7,066 bases of DNA from an uncultured Anaerosacchariphilus sp. (lineage in GTDB: Bacteria > Bacillota > Clostridia > Lachnospirales > Lachnospiraceae). The position numbers were made by a program, and so were the translations under genes. How positions within the stretch are numbered: position 1 is the first letter of the stretch; each line of letters opens with the position of its first letter. Positions 1 through 5,000 of the stretch are shown piece by piece. Below the pieces are notes generated by a model. The model saw only the letters and a program-made list of their open reading frames with translations. It was not told where the DNA came from and ran no database searches. The stretch is taken from contig CAKRTY010000077.1 of assembly GCA_934402125.1 (NCBI GenBank), positions 1-7,066 on the forward strand, in the 5' to 3' direction.

Positions 1-560
1 CAGGCTTTCGCTTAAGCCTGTCCGGCGCGCAGGGATATTTTGGCATTGAGCCGGATCTGACCACCTTCGGCAAGATTATCGGCGGCGGTATGCCGGTGGG
101 TGCCTACGGCGGACGGAAGGACGTGATGAAGCTGATTGCCCCCAGCGGCCCGGTATATCAGGCGGGAACCCTGAGCGGCAATCCGGTTGCCATGGCGGCA
201 GGCTTAAGACAGCTGAAGCTTCTTCGGGAGACGCCGGATTTTTATGAAAAGCTGAATCATAAGGCAGATGGATTCTTCGAGGGAATGCAGGAGGCAGTAA
301 AGGCGGCAGGAAAGCCCTGGCAGATCAACCACATCGGTTCTCTGGGCTGCATCTTCTTCACCGACCGGCCGGTTACCAATTATGCGGAGGCAAAGACCTC
401 AGATACGAAAAAATTCGGAGAATACTTCTCTTATATGATAAAGAACGGCATCTATCTGGCGCCGTCCCAGTTTGAGGCCATGTTCCTGTCGGCGGCCATG
501 ACAGAAGAGGAGCTTGCAAACACGCTGGAAATTTTCAAGGAATATCTGAAGCAGTGCTAA
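1..560 (+). CDS. hemL: Glutamate-1-semialdehyde 2,1-aminomutase, C-terminal part (5' truncated by window edge)
   Basis: This PLP-dependent enzyme converts glutamate-1-semialdehyde to 5-aminolevulinate, the C5-pathway precursor of tetrapyrroles (siroheme, cobalamin, haem). The reading frame is open from base 3, and 185 codons are visible before TAA at 558-560; about 240 N-terminal residues of a usual 425-430 lie outside the window. The first visible residues read GFRLSLSGAQGYFG, followed by PDLTTFGKIIGGGMPVGAYGG. The lysine of TTFGK (codon at 72-74) is the expected Schiff-base lysine for PLP. Further family hallmarks are YQAGTLSGNPVAMAAG, FFTDRPVTNYAEA and the C-terminal YLAPSQFEAMFLSAA. These fit HemL better than other class III aminotransferases. 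The ATG at base 90 is internal and not the start. The lactonase gene follows after 19 bases, so the two are probably co-transcribed. Confidence 0.93.
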   Translation, partial: GFRLSLSGAQGYFGIEPDLTTFGKIIGGGMPVGAYGGRKDVMKLIAPSGPVYQAGTLSGNPVAMAAGLRQLKLLRETPDFYEKLNHKADGFFEGMQEAVKAAGKPWQINHIGSLGCIFFTDRPVTNYAEAKTSDTKKFGEYFSYMIKNGIYLAPSQFEAMFLSAAMTEEELANTLEIFKEYLKQC

Positions 561-579
561 GCATAAGGAGGAAAATACC

Positions 580-1635
580 ATGGACAAGAAAAAATACGTA
601 GCTTATGTAGGAACTTATACCCATGGCAACAGTGTGGGGATTCATCTTTTTGATCTGGACGTGGAAAATGGCACCATGAAGGAGCGCAAGGTTATCCCGA
701 TTAACAATCCTTCTTATATCAAGATGTCCCACAACGGAAAATTTCTGTATTCCATCGCCGACGAGGGCGTGAGATCCTTTACGGTACAGCCGGACGGGGA
801 TCTGGTTCCGTTAAACTGCGCCAGCATCGAAGGTATGCGCGGCTGTTATCTGTCTACCGATAAGGATGATAAATATCTCTTTGTGGCAGGCTGGCACGAC
901 GGAAAGGTAACGGTTATGCGCCTGAATGAGGACGGTACGGTAGGAGAGATGACCGACGAGGTTTTCCATAAGGGTCTGGGCAGCGTGGCAGAGCGGAATT
1001 TCCGCCCCCATGTAAACTGCGTGAACCTGACGCCGGACGGAAAGTATCTCTGCGCGGTGGATCTGGGTACGGATCAGATTAAGATTTATAAATTTGATCA
1101 CCGGACCGGTAAAATCGAGCTTCTGGATTTGCTGTTCTGTGAACTGGAGTCTGCGCCCCGGATCATCAAGTTCAGTCGAAGCGGAAAATTTGCCTATGTG
1201 ATCAGTGAGCTGAAGAATTATATTACGGTCTACAGGTACGACGGAAGCGGAAAGAACCCGGTATTTGAGGAGATTCAGAAGGTTTCCACACTGAACGATT
1301 ACCATTCCGCCACCAGCGCGGCCTGCGCCCTGCGGTTCTCCAGAGATGATACGAAGCTTCTGTGCACCAATGCCGGGGACAATACGGCAGGTCTTTTCCA
1401 TGTGGATACCGAGACTGGACTGTTGGAGAAAATCTGTATTCTGCCGATTAGCGGGGACTACCCGAAGGCCATTGATTTCTTCCCGGATAATAAGCACATC
1501 ATGTCACTGAACCATGAGAGCAATACCATCACCACCTTTGAGGTGCATTATGACAAAAACTATTTTACGGCCAAGGGAAAACCGCTCTCCATTGAGACGC
1601 CCAACTGTGTTCTGGTGGCAGAGATCGAAGGGTAG
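580..1635 (+). CDS. Lactonase-family seven-bladed beta-propeller protein (6-phosphogluconolactonase-like)
   Basis: The 351-residue protein has the length and repeat pattern of the cytosolic YbhE/Pgl lactonase family, whose characterised member hydrolyses 6-phosphogluconolactone in the oxidative pentose phosphate pathway. It opens with YVAYVGTYT (residues 6-14), the typical first strand. Propeller blade repeats of the form 'PDGKYL' recur: HNGKFLYS (51-58), DDKYLFVAG (96-104), TPDGKYLCAVDLG (151-163), SGKFAYVISEL (201-211) and FPDNKHIMSL (301-310). No signal peptide is present. The family motif usually written GPRH appears here as APRI (192-195), so its histidine is missing, and the H-x-H position near residue 144 reads HVN. 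The substrate is therefore uncertain. AAGGAGG at 565-571 lies 8 bases before the ATG and fixes the start. The gene is 19 bases after hemL, but no functional link to tetrapyrrole synthesis is evident. Confidence 0.85.
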   Translation: MDKKKYVAYVGTYTHGNSVGIHLFDLDVENGTMKERKVIPINNPSYIKMSHNGKFLYSIADEGVRSFTVQPDGDLVPLNCASIEGMRGCYLSTDKDDKYLFVAGWHDGKVTVMRLNEDGTVGEMTDEVFHKGLGSVAERNFRPHVNCVNLTPDGKYLCAVDLGTDQIKIYKFDHRTGKIELLDLLFCELESAPRIIKFSRSGKFAYVISELKNYITVYRYDGSGKNPVFEEIQKVSTLNDYHSATSAACALRFSRDDTKLLCTNAGDNTAGLFHVDTETGLLEKICILPISGDYPKAIDFFPDNKHIMSLNHESNTITTFEVHYDKNYFTAKGKPLSIETPNCVLVAEIEG

Positions 1636-1657
1636 TGGGGATGGATAAACTACTACA

Positions 1658-1779
1658 ATTTGCAGACCCCACGCGCATACGCGTGGGCTCCTGCTTTGCA
1701 GGAGGATACAGGAGAAAAACTTCTGCCCTTACATGCGAGCATGACGTGCAGAAGTTTTTCTCCTGTATCGTCTGCAAAT
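1658..1779. repeat. 122-base cloverleaf-like inverted-repeat element (four-way junction)
   Basis: Four perfect stems nest without a single unpaired base at the junction. The outer stem is ATTTGCAGAC (1658-1667) with GTCTGCAAAT (1770-1779). Hairpin 1 is CCCACGCG (1668-1675), loop CATA, CGCGTGGG (1680-1687). Hairpin 2 is CTCCTGC (1688-1694), loop TTT, GCAGGAG (1698-1704). Stem 3 has 22 bp, 1705-1726 with 1748-1769, and a 21-base loop that contains CATG-CGAG-CATG (1732-1743). In all, 94 of 122 bases are paired. The U-run of stem 3 is inside the arm, so it is not a standard intrinsic terminator. The element sits in the hemL-lactonase/pduL gap and holds no credible ORF. It could be a miniature mobile element, an interspersed palindromic repeat, or a structured RNA at the 3' end of the lactonase transcript. 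The structure is certain from the sequence; the class is not. Confidence 0.8.
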
Positions 1780-1824
1780 CATAGCCGTGTACCCTTAAAA
1801 GTACAAATTATTTCCTGTCAGGGC

Positions 1825-1853
1825 TTGCAAAATATGGCGAAAGCACCTAAAAT
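1825..1853 (+). promoter_or_regulatory. Sigma-A type promoter of pduL-ackA
   Basis: TTGCAA (1825-1830) is separated by 17 bases from TAAAAT (1848-1853), a good match to the vegetative consensus. It is the best promoter in the gap and lies downstream of the cloverleaf element. Transcription would begin near 1860, giving a leader of about 105 bases before the pduL ATG. Predicted from sequence only. Confidence 0.65.
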
Positions 1854-1870
1854 GGATATAGAATTATGGT

Positions 1871-1922
1871 GTACATTGTGAAATGTACTGTGAGCCGGCG
1901 AAGGGCAACTTTTGTCGGCTCA
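1871..1922 (+). promoter_or_regulatory. Structured 5' leader of pduL-ackA with two tandem hairpins
   Basis: Hairpin A is GTACATT (1871-1877) with AATGTAC (1882-1888) around a GTGA loop. Hairpin B pairs 1891-1903 with 1910-1922: 13 pairs including two G-U, with loop GGCAAC. Both lie between the inferred transcription start (about 1860) and the ribosome binding site at 1951-1956. No U-tract follows hairpin B, so it is not a terminator by itself; an AT-rich single-stranded stretch leads to the Shine-Dalgarno. Possible roles are mRNA stabilisation of a highly expressed operon, a protein-binding site or part of a regulatory leader. I do not recognise a known riboswitch class. Confidence 0.5.
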
Positions 1923-1964
1923 TAGAACTGTAATAAATTATTTACAAGAAAAGGAGAATGTATC

Positions 1965-2531
1965 ATGAAATTTGTTGTTGAAACCTCGGCACGTCACGTA
2001 CATGTAACACAGGAGGATCTGGAGACTCTGTTCGGTAAGGGTCATGAGCTGACCAAGAAGAAGGATCTGTCTCAGCCGGGTCAGTTTGCCTGTGAAGAGA
2101 AGGTAACCATCGTAGGAAGCAAGAAAGAGATGAAGGCTTCCATCCTGGGACCGGTTCGTCCGGAGACACAGGTAGAGCTGTCCCTGACAGACGCGCGTTC
2201 CATCGGCGTAGACGCTCCGATCCGCGAGTCCGGCGATATCGCAGGCAGCGGCGCATGTAAGCTGGTAGGACCGGCAGGCGAGGTTGAGCTGAAGGAAGGC
2301 GTAATCGCAGCAAAGCGTCATATCCATGCAACTCCGGAAGATGCTGAGAAGCTTGGCGTAAAGGATAAGGATGTCGTATCCGTAAAGATTGATACCGAGG
2401 GCAGAAGCCTGGTATTCGGCGATGTAGTTGTTCGTGTAAGCCCGAAGTACGCTCTGGCTATGCACATCGATACCGACGAGTCCAACGCAGCAGCTTGCGG
2501 ACGCGAGGTATTTGGTGAGATCGTAAAATAA
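1965..2531 (+). CDS. pduL: PduL-type phosphate acyltransferase (phosphotransacetylase)
   Basis: The 188-residue enzyme belongs to the PduL/PTAC family, a metal-dependent phosphotransacylase unrelated to Pta that exchanges CoA for phosphate on acetyl-CoA or propionyl-CoA. Two similar halves each carry a histidine signature: SARHVHVT (8-15, H11 and H13) and KRHIHATP (117-124, H119 and H121). A third conserved site, MHIDTDESNAA (166-176, H167), ends the fold. These histidines match the zinc ligands known for the family, and R65 in GPVRPETQVE is the likely phosphate-contact arginine. The chain begins at the first beta-strand, without the N-terminal helix that targets PduL to bacterial microcompartments, and no shell gene is nearby, so a cytosolic role is inferred. 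AAGGAG (1951-1956) lies 8 bases before the ATG. ackA follows 70 bases later, pointing to acetyl-phosphate as product. Codon use (GTA, CGT, CTG, AAG) resembles that of highly expressed genes. Confidence 0.93.
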   Translation: MKFVVETSARHVHVTQEDLETLFGKGHELTKKKDLSQPGQFACEEKVTIVGSKKEMKASILGPVRPETQVELSLTDARSIGVDAPIRESGDIAGSGACKLVGPAGEVELKEGVIAAKRHIHATPEDAEKLGVKDKDVVSVKIDTEGRSLVFGDVVVRVSPKYALAMHIDTDESNAAACGREVFGEIVK

Positions 2532-2532
2532 T

Positions 2533-2557
2533 CGTGAAGGCAATGAGCTTGCTCACG
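2533..2557 (+). other. Small intercistronic hairpin between pduL and ackA
   Basis: CGTGA (2533-2537) pairs with TCACG (2553-2557), and GCAA (2540-2543) pairs with TTGC (2549-2552), with an AG bulge on the left and a TGAGC loop. It starts one base after the pduL stop codon and has no U-tract, so read-through into ackA is expected. It may protect or process the upstream mRNA. Its biological role is uncertain. Confidence 0.35.
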
Positions 2558-2601
2558 AATACCACTGCGAAGTAAATAAGAATTAAGGAGAATACATAGC
2601 T

Positions 2602-3795
2602 ATGAAAATCTTAGTAATCAACTGCGGAAGCTCCTCTCTGAAATATCAGCTGATCGATATGGAGAATGAGTCTGTAATGGCAAAGGGTCTCTGCGAGAGA
2701 ATCGGAATTGAAGGTTCCAAGCTGACACATAAGGCAAACGGCAAGGAAATGGTAATCGAGCAGTCTATGCCGGCACATACCGAAGCAATCAAGCTGGTTA
2801 TGCAGGCCCTGGTAGATCCGGAGTACGGTGTAATCAAGGATACCAAGGAGATCTCTGCAGTCGGACACCGCGTTCTGCACGGCGGAAAGGTTTACAGCGA
2901 TTCTATCGTAGTTGACGAGGACGTAAAGCGCGTAATCCGCGAGTGCTTCGACCTTGGACCGCTGCACAACCCGGCAAACCTGATGGGTATCGAGGCATGC
3001 GAGGCAGCTATGCCCGGAACTCCGAACGTAGCAGTATGGGATACCGGATTCGGTATGAAGATGCCGGAGAAGGCATACCTCTATGCAATCCCCTATGAGT
3101 ACTATGATAAATACAGCATCCGTCGTTACGGCTTCCATGGCACCAGCCATCTGTTCGTATCCGGCGAGGTTCTGAAGTTCGCTGAGCTTGACCCGGAGAA
3201 GGGCAAGGTTATCGTATGTCACCTGGGCAACGGAGCAAGTATCTCCGCATCCATCGGCGGCAAGTGTGTAGATACCTCCATGGGTCTTACCCCACTTGAG
3301 GGTCTGATCATGGGTACCAGAAGCGGCGATGTGGATCCGGCTGTTATCCAGTTCATCTGCAACAAAGAGGGCAAGGACGTCAATGAGGTTCTGAATATCC
3401 TGAACAAGAAGTCCGGTATCCTTGGCATGAGCGACGGCATCTCCAGCGATTTCCGTGATGTAGGAAAGGCAGCAGAGGAAGGAAATCATCATGCACAGGT
3501 AGCTCTGGACGCATTCATCTACCGTGTAGCAAAATACATCGGCGCGTACACAGCAGCCATGAACGGTGTAGACGCTATCGCGTTTACAGCAGGCGTAGGC
3601 GAGAACGATATCGAGAGCCGTAAGAAGATCTGTGAGTACCTGGGATACCTGGGCGTAGAGATCGACGACGAGGCAAATAACTGCCGCGGTAAGGTACAGA
3701 TGATCTCCACTCCGAACTCCAAGGTTAAGGTAATGATTTACCCGACCAACGAGGAGCTGGCTATCGCGCGTGAGACACAGCGTCTGACCAAATAA
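2602..3795 (+). CDS. ackA: Acetate kinase
   Basis: The 397-residue protein has the usual length of acetate kinase, which makes ATP and acetate from acetyl-phosphate in the cytosol (ASKHA fold). Visible signatures are NCGSSSLKYQL (7-17), GHRVLHGG (88-95, R90), RRYGFHGTSH (174-183, H179), CHLGNGASISA (206-216), MGTRSGDVDP (237-246, R240), FTAGVGEN (328-335) and TNEELAIARET (382-392, E385). These supply the catalytic and nucleotide-binding residues described for the Methanosarcina enzyme. The loop usually read DTAFHQTMP is DTGFGMKMP (147-155) here: the catalytic aspartate D147 is kept, but alanine and histidine become glycine. AAGGAG (2585-2590) lies 11 bases before the ATG, a slightly long spacing. 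The gene is read with pduL from the promoter at 1825. Together they form the substrate-level phosphorylation branch of fermentation. Codon bias again suggests high expression. Confidence 0.97.
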   Translation: MKILVINCGSSSLKYQLIDMENESVMAKGLCERIGIEGSKLTHKANGKEMVIEQSMPAHTEAIKLVMQALVDPEYGVIKDTKEISAVGHRVLHGGKVYSDSIVVDEDVKRVIRECFDLGPLHNPANLMGIEACEAAMPGTPNVAVWDTGFGMKMPEKAYLYAIPYEYYDKYSIRRYGFHGTSHLFVSGEVLKFAELDPEKGKVIVCHLGNGASISASIGGKCVDTSMGLTPLEGLIMGTRSGDVDPAVIQFICNKEGKDVNEVLNILNKKSGILGMSDGISSDFRDVGKAAEEGNHHAQVALDAFIYRVAKYIGAYTAAMNGVDAIAFTAGVGENDIESRKKICEYLGYLGVEIDDEANNCRGKVQMISTPNSKVKVMIYPTNEELAIARETQRLTK

Positions 3796-3805
3796 TTGCC
3801 ATAAA

Positions 3806-3831
3806 TAATTTTCTGTTGTAAGTGAAAATTA
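3806..3831 (+). terminator. Weak AT-rich hairpin after ackA, possible inefficient terminator
   Basis: TAATTTTC (3806-3813) pairs perfectly with GAAAATTA (3824-3831) around a 10-base loop. The stem is AT-rich and is followed by CTTGAC rather than a U-tract, so termination would be weak. It directly abuts the -35 box of the next promoter. No other terminator candidate follows ackA, so some read-through into the DUF177-rpmF unit is likely. Confidence 0.25.
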
Positions 3832-3832
3832 C

Positions 3833-3861
3833 TTGACAAACCACTGCTGGGTGGTTATAAT
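3833..3861 (+). promoter_or_regulatory. Consensus sigma-A promoter of DUF177-rpmF with inverted repeat in spacer
   Basis: TTGACA (3833-3838), a 17-base spacer and TATAAT (3856-3861) match the vegetative consensus at every position. The spacer carries AACCAC (3839-3844), six bases, then GTGGTT (3851-3856), a perfect 6-bp inverted repeat placed where a repressor would block polymerase. Transcription should start near 3868, about 20 bases before the DUF177 start codon. The promoter call is strong; the operator reading is inference. Confidence 0.85.
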
Positions 3862-3887
3862 AGCCTAGTGTGCATTAGGAGAGAACT

Positions 3888-4409
3888 ATGCTGATCAATT
3901 TGACAGATGTTTTGTCCTGTGAAGAAAAAGTGGTTAAGAGGACAGTGGAGACGGAGCTTCAGTCTTTTGACATAAGCCTGGGAAGCTTTCCCCTGACGGA
4001 GGAAAAACCGCTTGCATTGATACTCACGAATCTGGGCGACGATAAGCTGCTGATAGAGGGTGAGTTTTCCGTGAAGGCGCAGATTCCCTGTGACCGCTGT
4101 CTGACGGAAGTAGAAGTGCCCATAGATGTTTCCTTTGAAAAGGAAGTGGATATGAAGCTTTCTGCGGAAGGAAGAATCGACGATCTGGACGAAACCGATT
4201 TTATCAATGGATACAACCTGGACACGGCAAAGCTGGTGTACGGAGAGCTTCTGGTCAACTGGCCTATGAAGGTTCTGTGTAAGCCGGACTGCAAAGGAAT
4301 TTGCAGAAAATGCGGGAAAAATCTTAACGACGGACCCTGCGGCTGTGATACGGTGGAGTTGGATCCGAGAATGGCGGTTATAGCCGAAATATTTAAAAAC
4401 AGTAAGTAA
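3888..4409 (+). CDS. DUF177 / YceD family protein (23S rRNA accumulation factor family)
   Basis: The 173-residue protein belongs to the DUF177 (YceD) family, usually encoded directly before rpmF. Family members in bacteria and plastids are known to be needed for normal 23S rRNA accumulation, so a role in large-subunit biogenesis is inferred here. It has a central CDRC pair (C68, C71) in IPCDRCLTEVEVPI. A second cysteine cluster near the C-terminus (C131, C135, C139, C142, C151, C153) has the CKxDCKGxCxxCGxNLNxGPCxC layout common in clostridial members and probably binds zinc. An acidic stretch (RIDDLDETDF, 96-105) lies between them. There is no signal peptide or membrane segment. AGGAG (3877-3881) lies 6 bases before the ATG. 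rpmF follows after 19 bases, and both should be read from the promoter at 3833. Confidence 0.9.
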   Translation: MLINLTDVLSCEEKVVKRTVETELQSFDISLGSFPLTEEKPLALILTNLGDDKLLIEGEFSVKAQIPCDRCLTEVEVPIDVSFEKEVDMKLSAEGRIDDLDETDFINGYNLDTAKLVYGELLVNWPMKVLCKPDCKGICRKCGKNLNDGPCGCDTVELDPRMAVIAEIFKNSK

Positions 4410-4428
4410 ATCAGAGGAGGTGTAACCT

Positions 4429-4608
4429 ATGTCTATTTGTCCTAAGAATAAATCTTCCAAAGGTAGAAGAGATAAGAGAAGAGCAAACTGGAAAATGAGT
4501 GCAATGAATCTTGTAAAGTGCAGCAAATGCGGCGCCCTGATGATGCCTCATCGTGTTTGCAAGTCCTGCGGTTCTTACAATAAAAAAGAGATCATCGCTC
4601 AGGATTAA
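4429..4608 (+). CDS. rpmF: 50S ribosomal protein bL32
   Basis: This 59-residue basic protein is the large-subunit ribosomal protein bL32. It starts MSICPKNKSSKGRRDKRRAN, with the K/R-rich N-terminal tail that reaches into rRNA. A zinc ribbon follows: CSKCG (C31, C34) and CKSCG (C44, C47), the zinc-binding C+ form. No paralogue lacking cysteines is seen in this window. It ends at TAA 4606-4608 with a short ...KKEIIAQD tail. AGGAGGTG (4415-4422), close to a perfect anti-16S match, lies 6 bases before the ATG, as expected for a strongly translated ribosomal gene. Linkage to the DUF177 gene upstream is the standard arrangement. A terminator starts 18 bases downstream, so the usual fatty acid/phospholipid genes (plsX, acpP) are not in this transcript. 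Confidence 0.97.
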   Translation: MSICPKNKSSKGRRDKRRANWKMSAMNLVKCSKCGALMMPHRVCKSCGSYNKKEIIAQD

Positions 4609-4626
4609 TTTTGTGTAAAAGAGATG

Positions 4627-4660
4627 GAGCAGCAGAGGATATCTTTGCTGCTCTGTTTTT
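4627..4660 (+). terminator. Intrinsic terminator of DUF177-rpmF
   Basis: GAGCAGCA (4627-4634) pairs with TGCTGCTC (4646-4653). The stem can extend inward to 11 pairs with one G-U (4627-4637 with 4643-4653) around a 5-base loop. TG and then TTTTT (4656-4660) follow. This is a standard rho-independent terminator just after the rpmF stop codon. Confidence 0.88.
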
Positions 4661-4702
4661 ATGTAATAGGAAATTCCTATGGAATCCCCTATTACATAAA
4701 AA
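4656..4702. repeat. 47-base long palindrome overlapping the rpmF terminator U-tract
   Basis: TTTTTATGTAATAGG (4656-4670) pairs perfectly with CCTATTACATAAAAA (4688-4702). Within it, ATTCC (4673-4677) pairs with GGAAT (4681-4685) around TAT, leaving only an AA/CC internal mismatch. The left arm begins in the U-tract of the preceding terminator. The + strand sequence after it is A-rich, so it is not a normal second terminator. It looks like a short interspersed palindromic repeat or an RNA 3'-end stabiliser; copy number in the genome is unknown. Confidence 0.65.
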
Positions 4703-4746
4703 ATAAAATGTTCTTTCAAAAATACAAAAAGAAATGAAAAAAGTAC

Positions 4747-4775
4747 TTGCATTTTTGCCGGACATGTTATATACT
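4747..4775 (+). promoter_or_regulatory. Sigma-A type promoter of tRNA-Glu
   Basis: TTGCAT (4747-4752), a 17-base spacer and TATACT (4770-4775) precede the tRNA by 29 bases. Transcription would begin near 4782, giving a 5' leader of about 23 bases with a small TCGC-AAGC-GCGA hairpin (4783-4794) for RNase P to remove. The tRNA therefore appears to have its own promoter and its own terminator. Confidence 0.75.
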
Positions 4776-4804
4776 AAATAAGTCGCAAGCGCGAAAGAAA
4801 AAAT

Positions 4805-4876
4805 GGTCGATTGGTCAAGCGGTTAAGACGTCGCCCTCTCACGGCGAAAACAGGGGTTCGATTCCCCTATCGACTG
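4805..4876 (+). tRNA. tRNA-Glu (anticodon CTC)
   Basis: A complete 72-base cloverleaf can be drawn. The acceptor arm is GGTCGAT (4805-4811) with ATCGACT (4869-4875), including a G1-U72 wobble. The D stem is GTC/GAC (4814-4816 with 4827-4829). The anticodon stem is TCGCC/GGCGA (4831-4835 with 4843-4847) around CTCTCAC. The T arm is AGGGG-TTCGATT-CCCCT (4852-4868). The anticodon at 4838-4840 is CTC, which reads GAG. The D-loop AAGCGGTTAA and the G discriminator at 4876 fit bacterial tRNA-Glu. CCA is not encoded (CTG follows), so the nucleotidyltransferase must add it. Confidence 0.95.
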
Positions 4877-4880
4877 CTGA

Positions 4881-4908
4881 AAAACCCTTGAATTTCAAGG
4901 GTTTTTTT
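4881..4908 (+). terminator. Intrinsic terminator of tRNA-Glu
   Basis: CCCTTGA (4885-4891) pairs with TCAAGGG (4895-4901) around an ATT loop. The run AAAA (4881-4884) can extend the stem into the seven-base T-tract (4902-4908). It begins 4 bases after the tRNA discriminator and is a strong terminator. Confidence 0.92.
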
Positions 4909-4910
4909 GT

Positions 4911-4959
4911 GTCTATAGACAAAAATGGGTTTGTCAAAGGGCAGGAAGTATGCTATACT
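4911..4959 (+). promoter_or_regulatory. Sigma-A type promoter for the membrane protein-topoisomerase unit, with upstream palindrome
   Basis: TTGTCA (4931-4936), a 17-base spacer and TATACT (4954-4959) give a likely start near 4966, about 35 bases before the ATG at 5001. Just upstream is the perfect 10-base palindrome GTCTATAGAC (4911-4920), which could be a regulator site but could also be chance. No other promoter is visible before the topoisomerase gene, so this one probably drives both genes. Confidence 0.7.
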
Positions 4960-5000
4960 AAAAAACGAAAATCAGAACATTTGTACGATTGGGGTACGGT

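Noticed and set aside
811..1497. 228-codon open frame on the - strand opposite the lactonase gene
   Set aside because: It is antisense to a clearly coding beta-propeller gene and lacks recognisable motifs.
1705..1769. 22-bp stem of the cloverleaf element as a rho-independent terminator of the lactonase gene
   Set aside because: The T-run lies within the right arm and is paired, and no U-tract follows the stem; the sequence after it pairs with the outer arm instead.
1660..1881. Open frame of 73 codons on the + strand in the hemL-lactonase/pduL gap
   Set aside because: It starts at a TTG without a ribosome binding site and runs through the inverted-repeat element and the pduL promoter; the amino acid sequence resembles no protein I recognise.
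1876..1893. Possible Rex (redox regulator) operator: TTGTGAA near the pduL promoter
   Set aside because: Only the left half matches. The expected TTCACAA at 1887-1893 reads ACTGTGA, so there is no palindromic Rex site.
2611..3492. 293-codon open frame on the - strand opposite ackA
   Set aside because: It lies fully antisense to a clear acetate kinase gene. Strong codon bias in ackA removes stops from the opposite strand, and the peptide looks like no real protein.
4805..4908. tRNA-Glu as an integration (att) site for a mobile element
   Set aside because: No integrase, no second copy of the tRNA 3' end and no foreign cargo is visible; the terminator directly follows the tRNA.
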